Part shown: piece after piece, positions 10,070-20,109 of the stretch | Numbering within the stretch: the stretch's first letter is position 1 | How the letters are laid out: every line of letters begins with the position of its first letter | DNA from: an uncultured Bacilli bacterium | GTDB taxonomy: Bacteria > Bacillota_I > Bacilli_A > RF39 > UBA660 | DNA length: 64,000 bases | NCBI GenBank assembly: GCA_949505625.1 | Contig: CATBQD010000006.1 | Location: forward strand, 1-64,000 | Reading direction: 5' to 3' | The notes under the pieces: model-generated | Told to the model about the DNA's origin: nothing | Seen by the model: only the letters and a program-made list of their open reading frames with translations | Database searches by the model: none | Translations under genes and position numbers: made by a program

Positions 10070-10483
10070 TTATTTTATATATCCTTTTTTCTTTAATTTT
10101 TCTACCACTTTATTCATTGGCTTATTTCCATCTATTCTATCATACATAGAAGCCTCTACTCCATTTTCTATGAATGCAGTAGTCGGTGTACCTGTATAAT
10201 TTACATATGTTTTTAATTTAGCATTTTCTGCTACTGATAGTTTTGAAATATCAATATAACTAATTTTTATCTGATATTTTGAAATAACTTCGTTCAATGT
10301 TTCTTTATATAAATCACAATGCTGGCACTCAGTAGAACCGATAAATAAAATAAAACTTTGTTTTTCCTCAATCATATTCATCAATGTTTTGTAATCTATT
10401 TCATCATAAGTCTTTAATTTATTTCCGCATCCAGTTAAGCAGAAAGAGAGACCGATTATGGCTAATATAAATATTTTTTTCAT
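10070..10483 (-). CDS. Thioredoxin-like lipoprotein
   Basis: Lipobox LTGC; ILFIGSTECQHCDLYKETL; GTPTTAFIENG. Confidence 0.75.
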   Translation of the reverse strand: MKKIFILAIIGLSFCLTGCGNKLKTYDEIDYKTLMNMIEEKQSFILFIGSTECQHCDLYKETLNEVISKYQIKISYIDISKLSVAENAKLKTYVNYTGTPTTAFIENGVEASMYDRIDGNKPMNKVVEKLKKKGYIK

Positions 10484-10540
10484 TTATTTCACTTCCCTTA
10501 CTGTTCATTATAACCTAAAAGGTTATAAAAAAAAAGAGTT

Positions 10541-11032
10541 TTATAAAAAATTTTCTCTTTTAAAAACTAATAATTGCTCAGGCAATAAATAAATATTTTC
10601 ATTTTCCATTGTCAATTTTTCTGTGTTTGTTTTAAACCTTTTTACTACATCTTTTAAAGTATCAAATTCTTTTGTAACATAAATTTGAACCCCCGCTCTT
10701 GGAATTAATAATTCTTGATTTGGATAAATATAATCATCTTCTTCCAAGCCATTTATAAGCGCAATGTCTTTTGCACTAGCTTGATACTGTTTTCCTATTT
10801 CATATAAATTATCTCCAGATTTTACACGATAATTCTGAAATAAGCTTGCTTGGGTATTTGGAATCACAAGATTTTCTCCAACTCTTAATTCATGATCTTC
10901 TGCAAAACCATTCAATTCACACAACACTTGATACTCCATATCCAATTTTTCTGCAATACCTTTTAACTCTTCTCCTGGTAATACCTGATATACTTTATAC
11001 ATATAATACACCTCACTATAGTGTATGTACAA
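10541..11032 (-). CDS. LysM repeat protein
   Basis: YRVKSGDNLYEIGKQYQASAKDIALINGL; VYQVLPGEELKGIAEKLDM. Confidence 0.88.
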   Translation of the reverse strand: MYIHYSEVYYMYKVYQVLPGEELKGIAEKLDMEYQVLCELNGFAEDHELRVGENLVIPNTQASLFQNYRVKSGDNLYEIGKQYQASAKDIALINGLEEDDYIYPNQELLIPRAGVQIYVTKEFDTLKDVVKRFKTNTEKLTMENENIYLLPEQLLVFKRENFL

Positions 11033-11070
11033 AATAAAATTTGGTTTTTATTTTATTATTATATTACCTT

Positions 11071-11580
11071 TTATTTAAAGTATCCATTTTGAACCATTTT
11101 TGTTTCATTAACCACTAAGAATGCTTTTTCATCTAATTCTTTGACAATTGATTGTAAATGATCGAATCTTTTTTTGTCAATTTCAATAAATAACATTAAT
11201 TTGTCTTCTTCTTGTCCTTTTACATTGATAACTGAGACTGCATATCCTTCTTTTCGTAGATGCTCTATCATAGATGACTTTTCTACGCTTGTAATAATTT
11301 GAACGCCAAAATTTCCAGGAATAAATTTTTGAGAAATGAATCCACCTATATAAGTCCCTGTTGCATATCCGCCAGCATAAGAAATAGCAATAAAAATACT
11401 AGTAAGCTCTGTATTCATTGCTTCCTGTACAATGATAAACCAAATCAGAACTTCAACAAATCCAATTAAACTTGCATAACCTTTTTTTCCTTTCACTGTT
11501 AGAACTGTTCTTACTGTCCCAAGTGAAACATCCATTATTCTTGCGCAAAATATTTTAATACATAATATGAAAAGTTCCAT
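11071..11580 (-). CDS. DUF2179/UPF0316 family membrane protein
   Basis: MDVSLGTVRTVLTVKGKKGYASLIGFVEVLIWFIIVQEAM pattern; C-terminal DUF2179-like domain. Confidence 0.85.
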   Translation of the reverse strand: MELFILCIKIFCARIMDVSLGTVRTVLTVKGKKGYASLIGFVEVLIWFIIVQEAMNTELTSIFIAISYAGGYATGTYIGGFISQKFIPGNFGVQIITSVEKSSMIEHLRKEGYAVSVINVKGQEEDKLMLFIEIDKKRFDHLQSIVKELDEKAFLVVNETKMVQNGYFK

Positions 11581-11768
11581 AAATACACTCCTATTCTAAA
11601 ATTAGTATATCATACTATTAGTATTACTGAAAAGGACTTTTCTATTCTTTATTTTTATTCTTCTATCAAAATTATACAAGTTTTATGCTTTTAAGCATTT
11701 AATCTATAACCTTCTGATAGATTATAATTCACTCATTAGATTGCTTATTTATTACATTATATTAGAAA

Positions 11769-12803
11769 ATGTGCTACAATAAATATGGTGATAATATGAG
11801 AAAACTAAGTTATTTAATAAAAAGAATTTTCAACATGGATTATAAACGCTTTTTTTGCACAGTTAATGAAGTAAAACAAAAGACAGGGAAATCCAAAATA
11901 TTTATTTTTTTTGATATTGTATATTGTGGCTTGAAGTATCAAGCAGGCTATTTAGATTATCTTTTATTTGAAATGTATAAATTAAATAAAAATCAACGTA
12001 AAACAATTTTAACAAGAGGAATTAACAACGCTTATATTAAAAAATATAATAATCCAAACTATACTTATTTATTCAAAGAAAAACAAGAATTTAATAAAAT
12101 GTTTAAAGATTATATTAAACGAGACTGGATTCTACTAAATGGTAGTAATCAAGAAGCATTTGATAAATTTTTAAAAAACAAAAAAGAAGTATTTGCCAAG
12201 CCGTTAAACGGAACTCACGGAGATAATATGCAAAAAATTAAACTTAGTGAGTGGAAAAATAAAAATCTTTATCAATACTTAATGGAACAACAATTATTTT
12301 TAATAGAAGAATTGGTCATTCAAGATAAAATCATGAATTCTTTAAATCCCTCTTCTATCAATACAATTCGAGTAATCAGTATTTTTAAAAATGGAAAAGC
12401 AAAAATTATTGCTGCTTATTCTAGGATTGGTTGCGGTAAAATAGTAGATAACTTTAATGCTGGTGGTATGGTTGCGCCTGTTGATATAAAAACTGGGAAG
12501 ATTACTTATCCTGCTGTAAATAAAAAAAATCTAGTTTTTGAAAAGCATCCAGAAACCAATATTCCAATTGAAGGATTCCAAATTCCAGAATGGGAAAATG
12601 TAAAGAATTTAGTTTTAAAAGCCGCTAAAATAGTCCCACAAGTTGGTTTAGTTGGATGGGATGTTGCCATTTCTGATCATGGACCGCTTTTAATTGAAGG
12701 AAATGAATTTCCTGGTCACGATATTTATCAATTACCACCTCACAGAAAAGATGGTATTGGAATGCTTCCTACATTTGAAAAAATAATTAATAATAAAAAA
12801 TAG
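11769..12803 (+). CDS. Sugar-transfer-associated ATP-grasp family protein
   Basis: FAKPLNGTHGDNMQKI; NTIRVISIF...; VGWDVAISDHGPLLIEGNEFPGHD; likely start MRKLSYLIKRIFNMDYKRF. Confidence 0.8.
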   Translation: MCYNKYGDNMRKLSYLIKRIFNMDYKRFFCTVNEVKQKTGKSKIFIFFDIVYCGLKYQAGYLDYLLFEMYKLNKNQRKTILTRGINNAYIKKYNNPNYTYLFKEKQEFNKMFKDYIKRDWILLNGSNQEAFDKFLKNKKEVFAKPLNGTHGDNMQKIKLSEWKNKNLYQYLMEQQLFLIEELVIQDKIMNSLNPSSINTIRVISIFKNGKAKIIAAYSRIGCGKIVDNFNAGGMVAPVDIKTGKITYPAVNKKNLVFEKHPETNIPIEGFQIPEWENVKNLVLKAAKIVPQVGLVGWDVAISDHGPLLIEGNEFPGHDIYQLPPHRKDGIGMLPTFEKIINNKK

Positions 12804-12819
12804 GAGATTGGGAAATCTT

Positions 12820-13392
12820 CTATTTTATTATTTCAATAATTCCGTCTTTTACATCTTTTAAGTTTTTTCGAATTATAAAAATTTCAATCAAATCTAAAAC
12901 TGCATATACCAAGATAAACATTCCAATAATTTGAGTAATTAGCATGGCTCCTTCAAAAGGATCAAATAAAAGTAATAGCCCCCAAATAAATGTGATTGCA
13001 GCCAATATCATTGTTGGAACCCATGCTTTGTTATTATAAGCTTTTAATTGAAATGCATATTGTATTTTAGTAACACTGCTAATAATAATCCACATTCCCA
13101 AAATAAAATGAATAACACTCGCCAAGGCCTTGGGATTTAAAAATAAAGATATTCCCACAATAACACAAATAACTCCTAATATTAATTCTCCGCTAAGCAT
13201 GGTATAGCCATCTCTGTTGGTAAAATATTTAATTAAAAATATTGCACCACTTACCATAATCAAAGAACCAATCGCATAAGAAATAATTGCCATTGTTGTG
13301 TCAGGCTTCATAATTAAAAATAATCCAATTATAATAAAGAAAATCGAAGATAAAATAGACATCAAAAACATTTTCTTAAAACTTTCTATCAT
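12820..13392 (-). CDS. HdeD/DUF308 family membrane protein
   Basis: Repeated TM pattern, GELILGVICVIVGISLFLNPKALASVIHFILGMWIIISSV. Confidence 0.8.
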   Translation of the reverse strand: MIESFKKMFLMSILSSIFFIIIGLFLIMKPDTTMAIISYAIGSLIMVSGAIFLIKYFTNRDGYTMLSGELILGVICVIVGISLFLNPKALASVIHFILGMWIIISSVTKIQYAFQLKAYNNKAWVPTMILAAITFIWGLLLLFDPFEGAMLITQIIGMFILVYAVLDLIEIFIIRKNLKDVKDGIIEIIK

Positions 13393-13506
13393 GAAGTTTC
13401 CTCCTTTTTATCGATGTCTCTATTGTATCTTAATTTTATAAAAATTACAACTACACTTTCTAGCAGTTTGTTTATAAAAAAAGCTATTTTAAAAAAATTA
13501 AAATAA

Positions 13507-13947
13507 CTATAAATATTTTTTCAGATTATCAATTTGTTTTTCCTGAAATTTGTGAAGTTCTTTTGCCAAATCTAATATTTTATTGTCTACTTTTTTCTCA
13601 TATTGATCAATCTTCTTACTAATTTCTAGACTTCCCATAGTTAATCCTTTTATAAGCATATCCGCCATACTAGCATCACTATTATCTTCTAGTACTTCTT
13701 TTTTCATACTAATATTAGCACTCATTTTTGCCATAAATCCGACTTCTTTTTCTTCTATTTTAAATTTACTAAATAATTTCAATGATCTTTCAAAATACTT
13801 TTCATATTCATTTAAAATATCGTCTAGAACTTCTTTAATTTTATTATCTTTTCCGTGTAATTCTTTTACTAACTCTGTTGTAGAATATTTGCCCATTTCA
13901 GCTGTCTTATAAATATACTGCAATAATTCTTGATTGCTTTCGTTCAA
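13507..13947 (-). CDS. Hypothetical helical protein
   Basis: 146 aa ORF only. Confidence 0.55.
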   Translation of the reverse strand: MNESNQELLQYIYKTAEMGKYSTTELVKELHGKDNKIKEVLDDILNEYEKYFERSLKLFSKFKIEEKEVGFMAKMSANISMKKEVLEDNSDASMADMLIKGLTMGSLEISKKIDQYEKKVDNKILDLAKELHKFQEKQIDNLKKYL

Positions 13948-13993
13948 ATTGCATTCTCCTCTCTAAACCTATTATGATAAAAAAAGAGAATTT

Positions 13994-14455
13994 CTATTCA
14001 TGATTTCTCTCTAATGCAATCAATTTTTCTTTTCTATTTAATCCACCTATATAACCAGTTAATCTCCCATTCTTCCCTAAGACTCTATGACATGGGATTA
14101 TAACAGGAAGTGGATTATTATAATTTGCTAATCCTACTGCCCGATATCCTTTTTTATTTCCTATTCTTTCTGCAATTTGCTGATACGTTTTTATTTCACC
14201 AAAAGGAATTTCCATTAAGGCTTTCCATACTGATAATTGAAAATTTGTTCCTGTTAACATTATTGGAATATCAAAAGATTTTCTTTCTCCTTTAAAATAT
14301 TCAAGAATCTGGGTAGCACAGTTTTTTAGGAAATCAGTTTCTATTATGTCAATTTCTTCATGGAGGTTTTCTTCAAATGATACTCTTTTTAAATATCCAG
14401 TATCTTCAATTAGTTCGATATTTCCAATGGGAGTCTTTATTATCATCCTATTCAT
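13994..14455 (-). CDS. ogt: Methylated-DNA--protein-cysteine S-methyltransferase
   Basis: IPFGEIKTYQQIAERIGNKKGYRAVGLANYNNPLPVIIPCHRVLGKNGRLTGYIGGLNRKEKLI. Confidence 0.95.
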   Translation of the reverse strand: MNRMIIKTPIGNIELIEDTGYLKRVSFEENLHEEIDIIETDFLKNCATQILEYFKGERKSFDIPIMLTGTNFQLSVWKALMEIPFGEIKTYQQIAERIGNKKGYRAVGLANYNNPLPVIIPCHRVLGKNGRLTGYIGGLNRKEKLIALERNHE

Positions 14456-14507
14456 ATCTCTCCTCTTTTCTAAAATAATTTTTCATACACTCATACTTTT
14501 TATTTTA

Positions 14508-14693
14508 CTATTGACTATTGGAAGAATTTTCCTGTAATATATGTTCTACAATTAGGTATTTTTCTAATAATAATTGATTTAATATTTCTAAATCTTGTTG
14601 TGAAAATTCATCAGAGACTTCAACTTTGCGAATTATTTCTTCTAATGGCTTTATTACTTTTTTCACATAAAGAATATCAATTTGTTTTTTCAT
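14508..14693 (-). CDS. Hypothetical small protein
   Basis: MKKQIDILYVKKVIKPLEEIIRK...; the longer ORF to 14930 overlaps the divergent HTH gene and its N-terminus looks non-coding. Confidence 0.5.
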   Translation of the reverse strand: MKKQIDILYVKKVIKPLEEIIRKVEVSDEFSQQDLEILNQLLLEKYLIVEHILQENSSNSQ

Positions 14694-14821
14694 TCTACTG
14701 CTCCCTCCACTTATATTATACCTTATTATTAGTATATCTAACAATTTATTATATATATTAAATTGTAACAATCCAGTTAAAAGGTTACAATGTTGGTAGC
14801 AGTGAGTAGTCAGGTGGTAAT

Positions 14822-15085
14822 ATGAAATTATATAATGATAGTAATAAAGAGGAATTAGCAAGATTGGTTGGTAGTAATGTCCGTTATTATAGGAACTTAT
14901 ATAACCTAAATCATAAAGAACGTATAACACAAGCAGCTTTAGCAGAAATGATTGGAGTTAGTACAGGTCTAATTGGAACTTTAGAATCCGAGAAGCAGAT
15001 GGTAAGCGTTCCAGTCTTGTGGAACATTAGTCAAGTATTAAATATTCAAATTGATCAATTATTTGAGGACCCTAAAGTAAAATAG
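14822..15085 (+). CDS. XRE-family HTH transcriptional regulator
   Basis: LARLVGSNVRYYRNLYNLNHKERITQAALAEMIGVSTGLIGTLESEKQMVSVPVLWNISQVLNIQIDQLF. Confidence 0.88.
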   Translation: MKLYNDSNKEELARLVGSNVRYYRNLYNLNHKERITQAALAEMIGVSTGLIGTLESEKQMVSVPVLWNISQVLNIQIDQLFEDPKVK

Positions 15086-15103
15086 AAGCTTAAACTTCTA
15101 TTT
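15080..15103. terminator. Bidirectional terminator between convergent HTH and nuclease-like genes
   Basis: AAATAGAAG-CTTAAA-CTTCTATTTTTTT. Confidence 0.65.
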
Positions 15104-16151
15104 TTTTATTTAGATATAATTCAATTTGTTTTAAATCACAATTACTAATATCAATAAAATTAGTTGTTATCATTTTTTCTGTAATCAAAATTGAAATGGT
15201 ATCAATATAAAATTGTCCGTGATATTGATCATTAACATTTTTCCTAATGGTATCAAAATTATCAATAAGCTCCTTTATTATTTTTTTCTGATTCTCTGGT
15301 TTTAATAAAAATATTGTCTCGTTTTTCATTCCATAATACAAGCACAAATAAGTATTTTGTAAATATAAATTTCGAAGTTGAGAATTGCTCAAATAAATCG
15401 ATTTCTCTGGTGATACAACTGTTATATTTTTTATTTCTATTCTATATTGTTTTTCCCCACTCATTATTACCAGATCTGCTGGTTCGTTTGTCTCTTCGGA
15501 TACATTTTCTACAGAAAATCCTTTATTTTTAAAGAAGTAATAACTTCCTTTCTCTCCTTTTGCTCCCTTTTTGACCTTTTCTAAGCCTATTTTACTTGTT
15601 CCATATGTTGTAGGAAACTTGCTATCTAATATATCATGATGATCATATTTTTTTGTCCATGTTATGTTATCACCAGTATTCTTAATACATTCTTCAAGAA
15701 ACATAATCATTTTAGAATGAAGTTTAAAGCAATATCCGCCTTGTTTTGCACAAAAACTCCCCTCTCTTATACAAAAAGGGAAATTATTCTTTTCTTGTGT
15801 CCCTATTCGATAATTTTTGCTTGTCATTTCTTCTATTACTTTTATACATTTATCTTGGTAAAATTCTAAAACTTCACTAATGATCCCATAACCATCATCA
15901 CTCCAACCAGCATTATTATGATATTCTGTATAATAGTCTTGATGCATAACATCTTCCGCATCAAAAAGAGCTTTACCCTTTGCATATAAATAGGTATCCG
16001 AAATAAAGTATATAATATCTCCCTTTTTTATTTTTCCGACATTTTTCCACCAATATTTTGTACTGTTCGTTTTAGGATTTCTTTTTGGCGCCCAAGATTT
16101 TATCTGATTATTCATTGCAGATAGCTTTGATTCAAAAATTAAATATGTCAT
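15090..16151 (-). CDS. Candidate modification-dependent nuclease: EVE/PUA-like N-terminus plus DUF3883/PD-(D/E)XK-like C-terminus
   Basis: WWKNVGKIKKGDIIYFISDTYLYAKGKA...; EPADLVIMSGEKQYRIEIKNITV (D...ExK-like), SNSQLRN. Confidence 0.55.
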   Translation of the reverse strand: MTYLIFESKLSAMNNQIKSWAPKRNPKTNSTKYWWKNVGKIKKGDIIYFISDTYLYAKGKALFDAEDVMHQDYYTEYHNNAGWSDDGYGIISEVLEFYQDKCIKVIEEMTSKNYRIGTQEKNNFPFCIREGSFCAKQGGYCFKLHSKMIMFLEECIKNTGDNITWTKKYDHHDILDSKFPTTYGTSKIGLEKVKKGAKGEKGSYYFFKNKGFSVENVSEETNEPADLVIMSGEKQYRIEIKNITVVSPEKSIYLSNSQLRNLYLQNTYLCLYYGMKNETIFLLKPENQKKIIKELIDNFDTIRKNVNDQYHGQFYIDTISILITEKMITTNFIDISNCDLKQIELYLNKKIEV

Positions 16152-16162
16152 ACAAAATCCTT

Positions 16163-18226
16163 CTAAAACTGATCTTTCATAACCATATCTAAATCGAAAT
16201 AGAATCCATACTCTTTATAATATTGATCTCCAATTTTAGCCTGTTTCACTTCAACATTTTTTCCACCTAATTTTTCATAAAAACGAATTGCTTTTTCATT
16301 TTCAGCAAAGCACCAAACAATCATATTTTTTCTATCACGGCTTATTAATTCTTTTACTGTTTCTTTAAATAGGGCACTTCCTATACCCTTACCTTTATGA
16401 TCAGGTTTTATATATAAGCTGACTAATTCAGAATCATATTTTTCATAAAACTTTTTTATATCAAAACAGGAATACCCTAAAATTTCATTGCCTTCTACTG
16501 CTACCAATACTAGATCTTTATAATCTTCAAAACTACGTATATAACGTTCTGTTTGAGCTTCATAATTCAATTCATTTAAATATTTAGAAGCAACGATTTT
16601 ATCATATGCTGTTCGCCATCCATCTACTTTAATGTGGGCCATTTGCTCTTGATCCTTTAATTCATTCTTTCGAATAATATATTCTTCTTTTACAGTAAGT
16701 TTTGAAAGCGCTAAATTCATATTTTTAAATGCTCCAATAATTTGTTCGTCCTCCAAAGCAAATGTAACTCTACCAACTAATTCTTTTTCATATGGCCAAC
16801 TAATTGATTGACCAACCAAAAATCTTGTTCTAGAAGTCTTATAAAAAAACTTTAATAAATCTTTTTCACTATTAATTACATCACCATGGTACTTCATTCC
16901 CTTTATTTTAGTAAAATCTAAAATTGCAAAGAAACCTGCTTCAGGTATTAAGTTTTCAGGAAAATCTGTATATGGAAGTCCTTTTAAAACTTGTTCCAAA
17001 TTTTCTTTCTCCACTTCAGAGACTATCTTTGAACTCACCTCTTCATAATATGGACTATCTTTAATACTATCTATTCCATTTACCAAGGCTTTTAATAAAT
17101 GAAATTTATACTGGTAGATATTTCTTAAATCACGAAAATATTCTTGATAAATAATTTCTCTTTTTTCACTTACATTAAAGGCTCCAGCTAAGGCTCTACC
17201 AACAATATCTGGTGAAGAATCCATTTCTTGAAAAATACGATTTACCAGCTCTCTGATAATGATTTCATCAGCAACTACAAATCCAGCTCTTAAGCTTGCC
17301 ATACCATAACTTTTAGAAAGACCAAATAAAGAAATCGTATTTCGAAACATTCCTGGAATCGTTGCAATTGGTTTCGCAAGATTATTTTCATCAAATGATA
17401 AGTCACGATATACTAAATCATCAATTACAAATACTCCACGTTCTAAACAAATTTGTCCAATTGCTCTGAGTAGTTCTATATCTTTTTCACTCATCACTTT
17501 TCCCGTCGGATTATTTGGATTTGCATTTAGAAACGCTACTACTCTAGGAACATATCCCTTTCTACGATTATAAACTTTTTGTAAGCTTTCATTGATTTCA
17601 TCTATTTTACTTGCTAATTTCGTTGGATTCACTAACCAATTATCTTCTTTTTCTAAATTCAATACTTCAACTTCTGCTCCTGCTCTTTCAGCACGAATTG
17701 TAAACAATCCATAATTAGGACCAGTCACTAGTATAACATCCCCTGGTTTTGAAATAACATTAATAATCATATTAAATGCAATTGATGTTGATGGTAAAAA
17801 GGTGATATTATGAACAGACAATCCTTTATCATCTACATCTTTATATGCATATGGGGCGTTGTTGATAAATCCCTCTTTCTCAATATAATCAAGTAATACT
17901 TTTCTAATATTATCGTCGCCTTCTGTATATGGATATTTATACATAGAAAGAGAATCTAAAGATTTTTTCATTTCATCTATTGAAAGTGGAAATGGGGGAT
18001 ATTTTGTTGGATTTCCACTTCCCAAATCAACATCAGGAATAGTTACTATATTTTCATCTCTTACTTCAAATCCATAAAAATCTATTGCATCAGCAATATT
18101 CTGAACAGTTGGATTAAATTTTTCTCCATCCATTCTAAGTCCAATATCTGGTAAACCAAATCTTCTCTCTCCTAAACTTGGATTTTCTCTTAATAAACGA
18201 TCAATTGCATTTGATTTAATTAACAT
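16163..18226 (-). CDS. Fused PLP-dependent aminotransferase (fold I) and GNAT acetyltransferase
   Basis: NANPNNPTGKVMS, VIDDLVYRDLSF, SLFGLSKSYGMASLRAGFV; C-terminal VSLYIKPDHKGKGIGSALFKETVKEL...NEKAIRFYEKLGG. Confidence 0.9.
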   Translation of the reverse strand: MLIKSNAIDRLLRENPSLGERRFGLPDIGLRMDGEKFNPTVQNIADAIDFYGFEVRDENIVTIPDVDLGSGNPTKYPPFPLSIDEMKKSLDSLSMYKYPYTEGDDNIRKVLLDYIEKEGFINNAPYAYKDVDDKGLSVHNITFLPSTSIAFNMIINVISKPGDVILVTGPNYGLFTIRAERAGAEVEVLNLEKEDNWLVNPTKLASKIDEINESLQKVYNRRKGYVPRVVAFLNANPNNPTGKVMSEKDIELLRAIGQICLERGVFVIDDLVYRDLSFDENNLAKPIATIPGMFRNTISLFGLSKSYGMASLRAGFVVADEIIIRELVNRIFQEMDSSPDIVGRALAGAFNVSEKREIIYQEYFRDLRNIYQYKFHLLKALVNGIDSIKDSPYYEEVSSKIVSEVEKENLEQVLKGLPYTDFPENLIPEAGFFAILDFTKIKGMKYHGDVINSEKDLLKFFYKTSRTRFLVGQSISWPYEKELVGRVTFALEDEQIIGAFKNMNLALSKLTVKEEYIIRKNELKDQEQMAHIKVDGWRTAYDKIVASKYLNELNYEAQTERYIRSFEDYKDLVLVAVEGNEILGYSCFDIKKFYEKYDSELVSLYIKPDHKGKGIGSALFKETVKELISRDRKNMIVWCFAENEKAIRFYEKLGGKNVEVKQAKIGDQYYKEYGFYFDLDMVMKDQF

Positions 18227-18237
18227 ATAAATATCAC

Positions 18238-18789
18238 CTACTTCACATATCTTAAAAATTCCAAACTTTTCACTTTTGGAAGATTACTTTCTTGTTCTGT
18301 AAAAAGTATCCCAAGTCCACCATGCTGTTTCCAATCAATAATATTAGCTTCTATATCATCTACTAATACTACTTTTCGATTATAAAATGCGGGTGAGACA
18401 ATTAAAGCCTTTGAAACTTTGGGTGGGACAGAAACAATCGGAATATCTATTCCCTGCGCTCTCATGAAAGATATTTTTTCTTGTTTTTCTATGGGACTAT
18501 GATTTGTCGTTAATAATTGAATTCTCTTCAAATGTTTTTGTACTTCTCTTAAAATACATAAACTATTATTTATTTGCTTAGATGAAAAGATATGATTATA
18601 CCAATCAATTGTATTTATTGCTTCTTTCCAACCGACCTGTTCAGCGTATTTTCTCATTCGCTCCTCTGTATCAATACATACACCATCTATATCAATCATA
18701 TACCAAAAACTTTCATCTACTAATTTTAAAATCTTTTTAATTTCTATATCTAATTCATTCACCTTTTTAACTCCTTTCTTTTTCTTCAT
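18238..18789 (-). CDS. HAD-like hydrolase
   Basis: YMIDIDGVCIDTEERM; LLTTNHSPIEKQEKI; VVLVDDIEANIIDWKQHGGLGILF. Confidence 0.75.
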   Translation of the reverse strand: MKKKKGVKKVNELDIEIKKILKLVDESFWYMIDIDGVCIDTEERMRKYAEQVGWKEAINTIDWYNHIFSSKQINNSLCILREVQKHLKRIQLLTTNHSPIEKQEKISFMRAQGIDIPIVSVPPKVSKALIVSPAFYNRKVVLVDDIEANIIDWKQHGGLGILFTEQESNLPKVKSLEFLRYVK

Positions 18790-19084
18790 TATACCAAAAT
18801 AAATCTTTACATTAAAGAAAAAATTATATTTTTATAATTTCTTTTATCATAATTCTTTTACAACAGATTATTGTATCATTTAACTTTATTTTCCGTTTGT
18901 CATTATCATGTAATCAATATTTTATTCTTTTTATTCTATAATTACTTCTATTAAATAAATTCTATGTAACCCAATTTTACGATTTGTAATTAGTTTCAAT
19001 TATATTATATTTGAACAAGCTTAAATTTACTATAATTATTTATTTTAGCAAACAAAACTTTCTTTCAGAAATTATATTCTTAGA

Positions 19085-19345
19085 CAACTACAAAACAAAA
19101 CAGCATATTTTTCTGAATATACTGCTTTATCAAAAATCTTATAGAGATGTATTATTTTTTCACTATACTTTCTGAATACCAAAATGATAATTCTAACAAT
19201 AATCAATACACTACTAGCTATACTATCAATAATAAGCCAATTAGGAGTATTATTAATTGCTGATACAATAGTATTTGTTTCTTCCGAATTATTAGTTGTC
19301 TCTGTTTTCTTTTTTTTATATGAAATTATCTTTTCTATTTTTTAA
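19085..19345 (-). pseudogene. Possible remnant of a C-terminally membrane-anchored protein
   Basis: Open minus-strand frame reading KKKKTETTNNSEETNTIVSAINNTPNWLIIDSIASSVLIIVRIIILVFRKYSEKIIHL...* with no visible start codon. Confidence 0.3.
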
Positions 19346-19636
19346 TTTCTATATAAAATATACATTATCACTTGGTAATTAATAACTTAATGACAAATGT
19401 TTTCTTTGACAGCATTTTTACATTATATTTATATTTTTTTATTTAAAATCTTCTATGTAAACTAAAACCATTTTTATATATAAATCATAGCTTTATATAT
19501 TCATTCAATAATTTATAGATTAAAAAATTAAAAAAATCTAACAAATATGTTAGATCAATATTTAAATTAGCGAAAAACAATTATTTATCTAATAAAAATT
19601 ATACTGCTTTTCTTATACTTGATAGACAATTTTCAA

Positions 19637-19912
19637 TTATCTTATTTTTGCCTTTGTCTCTGCTTTTTTTGAATGTAGTTCAATGATTAAATCAGCTGCC
19701 AAATTTATTTTATCTTCATATGGTAAACTATCAAACCCTGGTCTACTTTTAACAATTGAACCTGCTTCCCTTATTTCATCATGGTATTCTTCTTCTAAAG
19801 CTAATCTCAATTTTAATTCTTCCTCAGACAATGCTATTCCAGAATGTTCATCACTAAAAGTTCTAGATGCTAACCATCTCAATTCTTCTCTTGACATAAA
19901 AAAGCCTCCCAA
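19637..19912 (-). CDS. Hypothetical protein
   Basis: Likely start MSREELRWLASRTFSDEHSGIALSEEELKLR. Confidence 0.6.
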   Translation of the reverse strand: MGGFFMSREELRWLASRTFSDEHSGIALSEEELKLRLALEEEYHDEIREAGSIVKSRPGFDSLPYEDKINLAADLIIELHSKKAETKAKIR

Positions 19913-20080
19913 ATTATATATTTATTTTATTGGAACTCTAATTATAAATTAGAATCTCCTAAAATCTACTTTCACTATCATTTTAGTAGATTTTATAATC
20001 TTATATATGGCACGTGGTAAGAAGGGCTTTCCAAACTTTTATTTTTACCTTATTACCTCTCTAAAACGCACTATTTTAGT

Positions 20081-20108
20081 GAGTGTGCTGGCTGTTTCTA
20101 ACACACTC
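20081..20108 (-). terminator. Terminator of the serine recombinase operon
   Basis: GAGTGTG...CACACTC inverted repeat just downstream of the recombinase stop. Confidence 0.45.
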
Positions 20109-20109
20109 A

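Noticed and set aside
10509-10526. TATAACCTAAAAGGTTATA hairpin as a terminator
   Set aside because: The T-run lies on the wrong side for termination of the minus-strand gene; left unassigned.
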